This document shows positions 51,626-60,524 of a stretch of DNA of 64,000 nucleotides, one piece after another. The stretch is from Aeoliella sp052161615. GTDB taxonomy: Bacteria > Planctomycetota > Planctomycetia > Pirellulales > Lacipirellulaceae. The position numbers and the translations under genes are program-made. The stretch covers positions 1,116,001-1,180,000 of the forward strand of contig NZ_CP197417.1 in NCBI RefSeq assembly GCF_052161615.1, read 5' to 3'. Within the stretch, counting starts at the first letter, position 1, and the number at the start of each line of letters is the position of its first letter. The notes under the pieces were generated by a model. That model saw only the letters and a program-made list of their open reading frames with translations, ran no database searches and was not told the DNA's origin.

Positions 51626-52909
51626 ATGAAAAACCAAGCAAAGACTCCAAGCCGCCGAAGCTTTCTGAAGACCGTCGCCGGTGCGAGCGTGGCCATTGGT
51701 GCGCCCATGATCGTCCCCGCCAGCGTGCTGGGCCGCGAAGGTGCTACGCCTCCCAGCGAGCAGATCGTCCTGGGTGGTATCGGCATTGGTAATCGTGGTA
51801 CCTACGACCTCGGCTGTTTCCTCGATCAGCCCGACGTCCGGTTCGCGGCTGTCTGCGATATCAAGCAGGAACGCCGCGACGCCGTGAAGCAGATGGCCGA
51901 CCAGAGGTATGGCAACACCAAGTGCGACACCATTCGCGACTTCCGCGAACTGCTCGACCGCCGTGACATTGACGCCGTGCTGATCGCCACGGGTCCGAAT
52001 TGGCATGCGACTGCCGCGGCCTACGCGGCGAACGCTGGCAAGGACATGTACTGCGAGAAGCCGGTTACCAAAAACATCGACCAGAGTCTCGAGATCGCCG
52101 ATCTCATGCGCCGCACCGGTCGTGTGTTCCAGGCGGGCACGCAGCGGCGGAACATCCCGCACTTCGCATTCGCTTGCGAACTCGCCCGCACCGGGCGGCT
52201 TGGAAAACTTAAGCGTGTCTACGCTCACCCCGCCGGTATGCAGGCGATGATGAGCGGCTGGCTCCCCGCCGCACCCGATCCCAACCCCGATGTGGTCGAC
52301 TGGAACATGTACCTCGGCCCCGCGGCGTGGCGTCCGTTCAATGCCGCGCTGTTGGATGGGTTCAACTTCGAGAAGGGTGGCGGACTCGTGGGTGGCGGCG
52401 TGCTCGAATGGGGTTCGCACTGCGTCGACCTCTGCCAGTGGGCCGTCGGCGATGGTCCGCCCCCGGTGGAATACGACGCCCCGAAGGATGGCCAGATGGT
52501 CGCCCGTTACGCCGATGGCGTCGAGCTCATCCTCCGCGAGACGGGCTGGATTCCGTTGGGTTCGTGCCCCGTTCGCTTCGAGGGCGAAACCGGTTGGGTC
52601 GAGGCCGGCGACAGCGGCAAGATGGTGTTGAGTTCGCCCGATCTCATCGCCGGACACGAGGTCGCCGAGATCGGTGGCTACCCTGCGACGTTCCACGTTC
52701 GCGAGTTCCTCGACTGCGTGAAGTCGCGTGGCAAGACCAAGGGCAACGCCGACGGAGCCTGCAACGCCCACATCGCCTGCCACGCCGCGAACATCGCGCT
52801 GGCGCTGAATCGCCAAGTGAAGTACGACACCGTGAAGCACGAGTTCATCGGCGACGCGCAGGCGAACCGCCTCCGCTCCGAATCGCTCCGCGAACCGTGG
52901 CGAATCTAA
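51626..52909 (+). CDS. Tat-exported Gfo/Idh/MocA oxidoreductase, first tandem copy
   Basis: A 427-residue protein with an N-terminal twin-arginine signal SRRSFLKTVAG (about 9-19). The Rossmann part carries GGIGIGNRGTY (about 50-60), then IATGPNWHA, CEKPVTKNI (dehydrogenase lysine), RVFQAGTQRR and a C-terminal alpha/beta domain ending NRQVKYD. The ATG at 51626 precedes the signal directly. It is nearly the same protein as the next gene along the whole length, so it is one half of a tandem duplication. Likely a periplasmic NAD-type or tightly bound-cofactor sugar oxidoreductase. Confidence 0.88.
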   Translation: MKNQAKTPSRRSFLKTVAGASVAIGAPMIVPASVLGREGATPPSEQIVLGGIGIGNRGTYDLGCFLDQPDVRFAAVCDIKQERRDAVKQMADQRYGNTKCDTIRDFRELLDRRDIDAVLIATGPNWHATAAAYAANAGKDMYCEKPVTKNIDQSLEIADLMRRTGRVFQAGTQRRNIPHFAFACELARTGRLGKLKRVYAHPAGMQAMMSGWLPAAPDPNPDVVDWNMYLGPAAWRPFNAALLDGFNFEKGGGLVGGGVLEWGSHCVDLCQWAVGDGPPPVEYDAPKDGQMVARYADGVELILRETGWIPLGSCPVRFEGETGWVEAGDSGKMVLSSPDLIAGHEVAEIGGYPATFHVREFLDCVKSRGKTKGNADGACNAHIACHAANIALALNRQVKYDTVKHEFIGDAQANRLRSESLREPWRI

Positions 52910-52961
52910 CGCCCCGTTGTGTGACTGCCCTGCGTTGTTCCCATTGTTATCGCACCGAAAT

Positions 52962-54245
52962 ATGTCCAGCAAAGTAAACACCTCGAGCCGACGTAGCTTC
53001 CTCAAGACGGTTGCCGGCGCTAGCGTGGCGGTCGGCGCGCCGATGATCGTTCCCGCCAGTGTGCTGGGCCGAGAAGGAGCCACGCCCCCTAGCGAGCAGA
53101 TCGTGGTGGGTGGCATCGGCATTGGTCTGCGCGGCACCTACGACCTCAGTTGCTTTCTGACGCAGCCCGATGTCCGATTCGCGGCCATCTGCGACGTGAA
53201 GCAGGATCGTCGCGAAGCCGTGAAGAAGATGGCCGACGAGAATTATGGCGACACGAAATGCGACATGATCGCCGATTTTCGCGAGTTGCTGGATCGCCGC
53301 GACATCGATGCCGTGCTGATTGCCACCGGCCCGAACTGGCACGCGACGATGTCCGCCTACGCAGCGAATGCCGGCAAGGACATGTATTGCGAGAAACCAG
53401 TTACCAAAACGATCGCACAGAGTCTGGAGCTCGCTGAGGTCATGCGCCGTACAGGTCGTGTGTTCCAGGCCGGCACGCAGCGACGTAATGTTCCGCACTT
53501 CGCGTTCGCCTGCGAACTGGCTCGTACGGGCCGACTGGGGAAACTCAAGCGAGTCCACGCTCACCCCTTTGGTATGCAGGCGATGATGAGCGGATGGCTT
53601 CCCGCCGATGACCAGCCCGACATGCAGACGCTCGACTGGAACATGTATCTAGGTCCCGCGGCGTGGCGTCCGTTTAACAAGGCGTACCTCAAAGGCGACG
53701 ATTTCGAAAAGGGTGGCGGCCTTGTCGGTGGTGGCGTCCTTGAGTGGGGTTCGCACTGCGTCGACCTCTGCCAGTGGGCCGTCGGCGACTGCCAGCCACC
53801 CGTGGTCTACGACGCACCGAAGGATGGCCAATTGGTCGCGCGCTATGACAATGGCGTCGAGTTGGTCCTTCGCGAGACCGGTTGGCTTCCGCTTGGTTCT
53901 TGCCCCGTTCGCTTCGAGGGCGAGACCGGCTGGGTCGAGGCCGGCGATAGCGGCAAGATGGTGCTAAGCTCCCCCGAGCTCATCACGGGGCACGAGGTGG
54001 AGGAGGTTGCTGGCTACCCCGCAACGTTCCACGTTCGTGAATTTCTCGACTGCGTGAAGACACGCGGCAAGACCAAGAGCAACGCCGACGCCGCCTGCCG
54101 CGCTCACATCGCCTGCCACGCTGCGAACATCGCGCTCGCACTCAATCGCCAAGTGAAATACGACAACGTGAACAACGTGTTTATCGACGACGTTCACGCC
54201 AACCGGCTCCGCTGCGAAGCGGTTCGCGAACCGTGGCGATTCTGA
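52962..54245 (+). CDS. Tat-exported Gfo/Idh/MocA oxidoreductase, second tandem copy
   Basis: A 427-residue paralogue of the preceding gene, 52 bp downstream, with the same twin-arginine signal (SSRRSFLKTVAG), glycine motif, CEKPVTK and ending. Differences cluster in the region about 225-250 (QPDMQTLDWNMYLGP against PNPDVVDWNMYLGP) and at scattered positions, so the two may differ in substrate preference or form a heteromer. Start: ATG at 52962, directly ahead of the signal. Confidence 0.88.
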   Translation: MSSKVNTSSRRSFLKTVAGASVAVGAPMIVPASVLGREGATPPSEQIVVGGIGIGLRGTYDLSCFLTQPDVRFAAICDVKQDRREAVKKMADENYGDTKCDMIADFRELLDRRDIDAVLIATGPNWHATMSAYAANAGKDMYCEKPVTKTIAQSLELAEVMRRTGRVFQAGTQRRNVPHFAFACELARTGRLGKLKRVHAHPFGMQAMMSGWLPADDQPDMQTLDWNMYLGPAAWRPFNKAYLKGDDFEKGGGLVGGGVLEWGSHCVDLCQWAVGDCQPPVVYDAPKDGQLVARYDNGVELVLRETGWLPLGSCPVRFEGETGWVEAGDSGKMVLSSPELITGHEVEEVAGYPATFHVREFLDCVKTRGKTKSNADAACRAHIACHAANIALALNRQVKYDNVNNVFIDDVHANRLRCEAVREPWRF

Positions 54246-54308
54246 GTCGCTGCAATCCTGCCTTCCCAAGAGTCGATCCCACCAACTTAACCTACCCGAA
54301 ACGATATC

Positions 54309-56246
54309 ATGCGAGCTCACACCCCCGCCATCGCCGTGAAGACGCTCACCTATCTCCTAGTATCGTGTGTTGCCTTCACCGCACCCGCGACGGCACGAGC
54401 GGACGAAAACGAGGCCGACCTGATCGCTGTACTCGCTTCGGATGCTCCCGAGGGGGATAAAGCCCTCGCCTGTAAGAAGCTCGCGATCTACGGTTCGAAC
54501 GCCGCGGTGCCCGAACTTGCCAAGCTGCTTCCCAACCCGCGGCTCTCCTCATGGGCTCGAATTCCGCTGGAAGTGATTCCGGGTTCCGAGGCCGACGAGG
54601 CGCTTCGCGAAGCGGCGGGCAAGCTCGATGGCCTATTGCGCGTTGGCATGATCAACTCCATCGCCGTGCGGCGTGACGCCGAAGCGGTCGGTTTTCTCGT
54701 CGAGCAGCTCCACAACGAAGACCCACAAGTTGCCGAGGCCGCGGCGGTGGCGCTAGGCAAGATCGGTGGGGACATCGGCACCGAATCGCTTCTCGCAGCT
54801 TTGAAAGCACCGAACTCCTCCAACATCAACTTCGTCGCCGAAGGTTGCATCCTCCTAGCGGAGCAAGCGCTCGCCAAGGGCGATACCGCTCAGGCGCTGG
54901 AGATCTACGAAATGGTCCGTAATGCTCCCGTAGCCGAACCTCGCCAGGTCGCCGCGACTCGCGGTGCCATCATTACGGGCGGGCCGCATGGGGTTCAGTT
55001 GCTCGTCGAGCTGCTGGAATCGCCGAGCAACGAGATGCGAAACATCGCCCTCATCACCGCACGCGAACTCCCCGGCAGCGACATCGATCGTGCCCTCGCC
55101 GACGCGCTGCCTAAGCTGAAGCCCGAAGTCGCGGCGCTCGTCATTGGTGCAATGGCCGATCGTCCCGACACGGTCCACTTGCCCGCTCTGCTAACCGCAT
55201 TGGAAGAAGGCGAACCGCAGGTTCAAGCGGCCGCTATTCGCGGGCTAAGCCAAGCGGGCGACGCCAGTTGCCTGGAGCCCTTGCTCGCACTCGCCGCCGA
55301 CGAACAGAGCGAACTCGCACCACTGGTTCGACAGACGATCGCAGCGCTCCCGGGCGATGAGGTAGAAGTGCAAGTGCTGGCGATGCTCCCTAAAGCCGAC
55401 GAAGCCTCGCGGCTCATCCTGCTCGACACCATCGCCCGCCGTCGCTTGCCAGCTACCGATACCCTCACGCCCTACCTGACTCACGAGCAGCCCCAGGTCC
55501 GCCACGCGGCTCTGCTCGCGCTGGGCGAGACGATCGACCAAGACGAACTCGACCTCCTCATCGCGCCTGTCCTCGAGACGAAGCACGCCGAGGACACCCC
55601 CGTGGCTTACCAAGCCCTGCGAGCCGCTAGCGTCCGCATGCCCGACCGCGAAGCGGCCGCCGCCGAGCTCACCGAGGCTATGGCCCAAGCCGAGTCGACC
55701 GAGATCAAGATCGCAATGCTCGAGACGCTAGGTGCGATGGGAGGCGAGAACGCACTCCGGGCGCTTCACCAAGCGGCCAAGGAGAACAACATCGCGCTCC
55801 AGGAGGTCGCCACCCGCCTGCTTGGCGCATGGATGACTCCCGATGTCGCCCCGGTGCTGCTTGATCTCACACAGGAACTCCCCGCCGGAAAGTACCGCGT
55901 TCGCGCCCTTCGGGGTTACCTCCGCGTGGCACGCCAGTTTCGGATTCCCCGTGCTCAGCGTCTGGAAATCTGTGAGAAAGCCCTCGAGCTCGCCGATCGC
56001 GACGAGGAACGCTTGCTCGCCCTCGAAACGCTAACTCGCTCTCCCCACCCTCGTTCACTACGCGACGCCGCCGCACAGTTGGACTCCGATAAGCTCGGCG
56101 CGAAGGCCAGCGAATCCGTGATCGCCATCGCCGAGCAGATTGCCGCTGAGTATCCGGACGCCGCGGCCGATGCCGCCAGGCAGGTACTCGACGCCGGCGG
56201 CAGCGACGAAGTGCTCGCAAAGGCCCGCGCCCTAGCGGGGCAATAA
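54309..56246 (+). CDS. Secreted HEAT-repeat protein
   Basis: A 645-residue protein with a signal peptide (about 1-31, ending TARADE) and, from about residue 40 to the end, an unbroken series of helical pairs of the HEAT/PBS-lyase type (LVEQLHNEDPQVAEAAAVALGKIGG, HEQPQVRHAALLALGETID and others). Such solenoids are scaffolds for protein or ligand binding and have no catalytic motif. Its place in the oxidative sugar operon suggests a periplasmic scaffold for the oxidoreductases. It starts 63 bp after the second oxidoreductase. Confidence 0.8.
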   Translation: MRAHTPAIAVKTLTYLLVSCVAFTAPATARADENEADLIAVLASDAPEGDKALACKKLAIYGSNAAVPELAKLLPNPRLSSWARIPLEVIPGSEADEALREAAGKLDGLLRVGMINSIAVRRDAEAVGFLVEQLHNEDPQVAEAAAVALGKIGGDIGTESLLAALKAPNSSNINFVAEGCILLAEQALAKGDTAQALEIYEMVRNAPVAEPRQVAATRGAIITGGPHGVQLLVELLESPSNEMRNIALITARELPGSDIDRALADALPKLKPEVAALVIGAMADRPDTVHLPALLTALEEGEPQVQAAAIRGLSQAGDASCLEPLLALAADEQSELAPLVRQTIAALPGDEVEVQVLAMLPKADEASRLILLDTIARRRLPATDTLTPYLTHEQPQVRHAALLALGETIDQDELDLLIAPVLETKHAEDTPVAYQALRAASVRMPDREAAAAELTEAMAQAESTEIKIAMLETLGAMGGENALRALHQAAKENNIALQEVATRLLGAWMTPDVAPVLLDLTQELPAGKYRVRALRGYLRVARQFRIPRAQRLEICEKALELADRDEERLLALETLTRSPHPRSLRDAAAQLDSDKLGAKASESVIAIAEQIAAEYPDAAADAARQVLDAGGSDEVLAKARALAGQ

Positions 56247-56249
56247 CCA

Positions 56250-57425
56250 ATGCGATCCCTTAAGTTCGCCACCATCTCTGCTTGCCTATTCACCGCGACT
56301 CTCGCCTCGCGCGCCGAAGAACCAACCTTCCCACGCTTCGAGGTGAAACCCCTGGCGGTCGACGCCAACGAGGGGATCGCGCTCGCCGACTTCAACAACG
56401 ACGGCAAGCTCGATGTCGCCGCGGGTCGCAACTGGTACGCCGCGCCAGCGTTCGTCGGCCGGCCGCTGCGTGAGATCGACGACTGGAATGGCTACGTCCA
56501 AAGCAACGGCGACTTCGCCTACGACGTGGACGGCGACGGCTGGACCGACGTCATCGCCGGTGGGTTCACCACACGCGAAGTCTATTGGTTCCGCAATCCT
56601 GGAGCCGCCGGCCTCGCGGCCGGGCTTCTGTGGGAGCGCCGACTGCTATTCGACTCCGAGTGCGAGTCGAACGAAGGTAATTTGATGACCGATATCGATG
56701 GCGATGGCGTGCCGGAGTGGATCGGCAACTCGTGGATCACTCCCTCGTCAGTTAGTGTGTGGCGTTTCAAGGCATCCGACGACAACCCCGCCCCCGCCAT
56801 GACCCGGTTCATCGTAAACCAACAGGGAAATGGTCACGGCATGGGCGTGGGCGACGTGAACGGCGACGGCCTGCTCGATATTGTCTGTAGCACCGGCTGG
56901 TACGAGTGTCCCAGCGCCGAGGAGCGTTTCACGAAAGAGTGGACGTTCCACCCCGATTGGCCCGCCACCGACTTCAGCTTGCCGGTGCTCGTCTACGACG
57001 TCGACAGCGATGGCCGTGCCGATATCGTCTGGGGCACGGGGCATGGATTTGGGCTGCAGTGGTGGCGACAGCTCTCGCCCACGGCCGAGGGGAAGACGCA
57101 GTGGGAACCTCGCACGATCGACGAGACCTTCTCGCAGGCGCACGCGCTAGCGCTTGCCGACCTCAATGGCGATGGCAAGGACGAACTGATCACCGGCAAA
57201 CGTTATCGGGCGCACAACGATGGCGACCCCGGTGCCGAGATGCCCCCCTGCGTCCATGCCTACTCATGGAATCCAGAGAGCCAGCAGTTCGATAAGCAGG
57301 TGCTTCAAAGTGGCGTCGTTGGCATTGGGTTGCAGATCCGCACCGGCGACCTTGACGGCGACGGCCGCACCGACATCGCGGTCGCCGGCAAGAGCGGCAC
57401 GTTCTTGCTCCTTAATCGCGAGTAA
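56250..57425 (+). CDS. Secreted FG-GAP/VCBS repeat protein
   Basis: A 391-residue protein with a signal peptide (about 1-23) and about six FG-GAP/VCBS-type blade repeats, seen in the recurring NxDGxxD calcium-loop motifs: FNNDGKLDVA, DVDGDGWTDV, DIDGDGVPEW, DVNGDGLLDI, DSDGRADI, DLNGDGKDEL and DLDGDGRTDI. It therefore looks like a beta-propeller that may bind calcium and polysaccharide or proteins. Four bp separate it from the HEAT gene, so co-translation is likely. It is the last gene of the operon. Confidence 0.85.
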   Translation: MRSLKFATISACLFTATLASRAEEPTFPRFEVKPLAVDANEGIALADFNNDGKLDVAAGRNWYAAPAFVGRPLREIDDWNGYVQSNGDFAYDVDGDGWTDVIAGGFTTREVYWFRNPGAAGLAAGLLWERRLLFDSECESNEGNLMTDIDGDGVPEWIGNSWITPSSVSVWRFKASDDNPAPAMTRFIVNQQGNGHGMGVGDVNGDGLLDIVCSTGWYECPSAEERFTKEWTFHPDWPATDFSLPVLVYDVDSDGRADIVWGTGHGFGLQWWRQLSPTAEGKTQWEPRTIDETFSQAHALALADLNGDGKDELITGKRYRAHNDGDPGAEMPPCVHAYSWNPESQQFDKQVLQSGVVGIGLQIRTGDLDGDGRTDIAVAGKSGTFLLLNRE

Positions 57426-57636
57426 TCGGCCCTCTCCGAAGCCCGCTCCCCGCAGGCGCTACAGGCGGTCCAACTGGTACCCCCAGCATCACCGCGAGGA
57501 TCTCCGGTTCGGATATCCGACATCAAGGTCTCGTTTGGGGTTCCCTTAGCGGGCCTCGGTCTACGCTTTTCTGCCAGCCGCCGCGGGCCCTGTCTCGCGG
57601 TACGCCAACACCGACCTTTGCTCTGGTGCCTCGCCG

Positions 57637-58320
57637 ATGATCGCCCGCTATCGAAACCACCTGTGGTGCGCCGCCATCGTCGGGTGGTGCCTTGCCGCGA
57701 CGGCCGTCTGGTGCTGGGCCACCTCGTACGAGTTCACCACCTACGCCAATTCGGCACCGGTAGCCACGCGATGGCCCGCGGGCACGACCCTCGAACTCGC
57801 GGCGGGTCGCCCTTCGCTACTACTGTTCCTGCACCCGCGTTGCCCTTGTTCGCGGGCGACGGTGCACGAACTCACCCGCGTCATTGACCATCTGCCCGAC
57901 GCCGACCGCCCGCGTTTGACGATTGTCGCCACGCTTCCGCCAGATGCCACGCCCGACTGGCGCGAAACGGACACGGTGCGTAACCTGTTGAAGCTGCCGC
58001 ACTCGTCCGTGGTGTGGGACACCGATGGCGTTTTGGCTAACAAGTTCGGCGCAACCACCAGCGGAACGGTTCAGCTTTATCAGCCCGATGGCGAGTTGCT
58101 CTACGCGGGTGGCATCACGCCCTCGCGCGGCCACCAAGGAGACAACGCCGGCAGCGACACCCTCACCCAATTGCTTACACGCGAGACATCCATCGCCACC
58201 GCTTCGCTTCCCGCGTTCGGCTGCCGGCTGTGCTTGGGCGATTCTGCAAACGCAGCGACCGCCGTGTGCGACGAGACGACCGGGGCATGTGCGATCGACT
58301 CGACGGGGGGGACTCCATGA
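57637..58320 (+). CDS. Membrane-anchored thioredoxin-fold protein (RedB-like)
   Basis: A 227-residue protein with one N-terminal membrane segment (about 8-29) and an extracytoplasmic thioredoxin-like domain. The redox motif CPCS (C69, C71) follows FLHPR, the usual position of the active site. The C-terminal region adds cysteines in FGCRLCLGDS and around CDETTGAC, perhaps a second metal or disulfide site. Its TGA overlaps the ATG of the hybrid kinase (ATGA at 58317-58320), so it is translated together with a sensor kinase and may feed a redox signal to it. The exact reaction is unknown. Confidence 0.72.
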   Translation: MIARYRNHLWCAAIVGWCLAATAVWCWATSYEFTTYANSAPVATRWPAGTTLELAAGRPSLLLFLHPRCPCSRATVHELTRVIDHLPDADRPRLTIVATLPPDATPDWRETDTVRNLLKLPHSSVVWDTDGVLANKFGATTSGTVQLYQPDGELLYAGGITPSRGHQGDNAGSDTLTQLLTRETSIATASLPAFGCRLCLGDSANAATAVCDETTGACAIDSTGGTP

Positions 58321-60470
58321 CCTGGCCACTACTACTTCGTTCGCCCGCGAACCAAGACCCGTCGCCGGCGGTCCAGCAGCGACTCACCGACCACTACCAG
58401 CGGATCTATCGCCGCACGGACCGCATGTTCGCGGTCCTAATGGCGCTGCAATGGATCGGTGGCATCGTCATTGCCTACTACGTTTCGCCCCACACCTGGA
58501 TCGGCGCGACCAGCCAGGTGCATCCCCACCTGTGGATGGCAATCGTCGGCGGCGGTGTGCTCGCCGCGCTGCCCATCGCGATGGCCATTTTCCATTCGGG
58601 GCAACTCCCCACCCGCGTCGTGATCGCGTGCAGTCAAGTGCTGTTCTCCTCGCTGCTCATACACCTCGCCGGCGGACGGATCGAAACGCACTTCCACGTA
58701 TTCGGCTCGCTCGCGTTCCTCGCCGCGTACCGCGATCCACTCGTACTGCTCCCCGCCACGCTGATCGTCGCGGCCGACCACTTGATCCGCGGCGTGTTTT
58801 GGCCCGAGTCGGTGTTCGGCGTCACCACGGCCACCGAATGGCGATGGCTCGAGCACGCAGGCTGGGTCATTTTCGAAGACATCGTCCTGTTGATCATCAT
58901 CCTCGAAAGCCGCCGCGAGATGCTCGAACTCGCTCGGCACACCGTGCAGCTCGAAGAGCGCGAGGACGAACTGGAACTCGCCATCGACGCCGCCGAGCAA
59001 GCGAATCGCACGAAGAGCAAGTTTCTCGCGAACATGAGCCACGAGATCCGCACGCCGCTTAACGGCATTCTCGGCTTCACCGATGTGCTGCTTCGCGATC
59101 GCGACAGCATCTCACCGCAGGAGGTCGACGAGAACCTGAACATCATTCGCCGCAGCGGGCATCACTTGCTCTCGCTGATCAACGACGTGCTCGATCTGTC
59201 CAAGATCGAGGCGGACAAACTGCAAGTCGAGTCGATTGCCTGCTCGCCCCATCAAATCATCTCCGATGCCGTGTCGGTGCTCCGCGTGGGAGCGACCGAG
59301 AAGGGCGTCGGTCTCCACTATCGCTGGGACGGTCACATCCCCGAGACCATCCACACCGACCCTTACCGGTTGAAGCAATTGCTACTCAACCTGATTGGCA
59401 ACGCCATCAAGTTCACCCAGCAGGGCTCCATCGTGGTCGTTGCCCGCGTCGAACGGAAGCACGCTCAACCACTGCTCGCCGTCGAGGTTCGCGACACTGG
59501 CATTGGCATTCCCGCCGCGAAGCTCGAAGAAATCTTCCGCCCCTTCGTTCAGGCCGACGACTCGGTCACGCGAAAGTTCGGCGGCACCGGTCTCGGGCTC
59601 GCCATTGGCCGCCAGATTGCCGAGGCCCTTGGGGGAAGCCTTACCGTCACGAGCACGGTTGGCAAAGGCAGCACGTTCGTCGCCCGCATTGCGACGGGCA
59701 GCCTCGATGGCGTGGCCACCTACGACCAACCACCACAACTCGTGGGGGGCGACGTTCGCGAGTCGAACCCCACCGCGTGCGACCTCACCGGCATGAACGT
59801 CCTGGTGGTCGACGATGGCGATACCAACCGCAAACTGATTCGCCTGCTACTCGAACGCGCGGGGGCCAAGGTCCGACTTGCCGAGAATGGCCAAGTGGCG
59901 GTCGACCTCGCCACGCAGGCTTCGTTCGACGTGGTGCTGATGGACATGCAGATGCCGGTGCTCGATGGCTACTCGGCCACCGCACGCATTCGCGAGCGTG
60001 GCTTCACCGGTCCCGTCGTCGCCCTCACCGCCCACGCCATGAAGGGCGACCGCGAGAAGTGCGAACTGGCCGGCTGCACCGACTACTTGTCGAAGCCCGT
60101 CGAAGCGGGCGAGCTGTACGCACTGCTTAGCAAGTACATCGCCACCCAGGCGGGTACCACGACCAACCTGCCGACCGAGATTCGATCGATGCTGCCGACG
60201 GACGATACCGAGATCCGTGAGATCGTCGAAGAGTTCCTCGATACGCTCGAAGTGAAAACCATCGAGATGCAACAGGCGTGGGACGCAGGCGATCTCGATG
60301 CGCTTGCCGACCTCGCGCACTGGCTGCGCGGGGCAGGGGGGACCGTCGGATTCGCCTGCTTCTCGAACCCGGCAAGCGAACTGGAAGACTGCGCGAAGCA
60401 GGGCCACCGAGCCAACGCCTCCGCACCCCTGCAAACCATCTGCGAGCTCCGCGAGCGGGTCGTCCTGTAA
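58317..60470 (+). CDS. Membrane hybrid histidine kinase with receiver and HPt domains
   Basis: A 717-residue sensor. Residues 30-200 hold about six membrane helices, including the family motif ETHFHVFGSLAFLAAYRD (123-140). The HisKA site is NMSHEIRTPLNG (239-250, H242), then HATPase boxes (DTGIGIP, GTGLGLAI), a receiver with DD499-500 and phospho-acceptor D543, and a C-terminal HPt with H668 in AHWLRGAGG. All phosphotransfer residues are present. The ATG at 58317, overlapping the upstream stop, fits the membrane domain better than upstream in-frame codons. The HD-GYP gene follows 54 bp later, suggesting control of cyclic-di-GMP. Confidence 0.9.
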   Translation: MTWPLLLRSPANQDPSPAVQQRLTDHYQRIYRRTDRMFAVLMALQWIGGIVIAYYVSPHTWIGATSQVHPHLWMAIVGGGVLAALPIAMAIFHSGQLPTRVVIACSQVLFSSLLIHLAGGRIETHFHVFGSLAFLAAYRDPLVLLPATLIVAADHLIRGVFWPESVFGVTTATEWRWLEHAGWVIFEDIVLLIIILESRREMLELARHTVQLEEREDELELAIDAAEQANRTKSKFLANMSHEIRTPLNGILGFTDVLLRDRDSISPQEVDENLNIIRRSGHHLLSLINDVLDLSKIEADKLQVESIACSPHQIISDAVSVLRVGATEKGVGLHYRWDGHIPETIHTDPYRLKQLLLNLIGNAIKFTQQGSIVVVARVERKHAQPLLAVEVRDTGIGIPAAKLEEIFRPFVQADDSVTRKFGGTGLGLAIGRQIAEALGGSLTVTSTVGKGSTFVARIATGSLDGVATYDQPPQLVGGDVRESNPTACDLTGMNVLVVDDGDTNRKLIRLLLERAGAKVRLAENGQVAVDLATQASFDVVLMDMQMPVLDGYSATARIRERGFTGPVVALTAHAMKGDREKCELAGCTDYLSKPVEAGELYALLSKYIATQAGTTTNLPTEIRSMLPTDDTEIREIVEEFLDTLEVKTIEMQQAWDAGDLDALADLAHWLRGAGGTVGFACFSNPASELEDCAKQGHRANASAPLQTICELRERVVL

Positions 60471-60524
60471 CACGCACCACGCGAGTCGACCACCATCCAA
60501 CTTGTGTCCATCGTCGAAACGAAC

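Noticed and set aside
51608..53137. 509-codon minus-strand frame
   Set aside because: Antisense shadow of the two Tat-exported oxidoreductase genes; GC-rich codon use keeps the opposite frame open.
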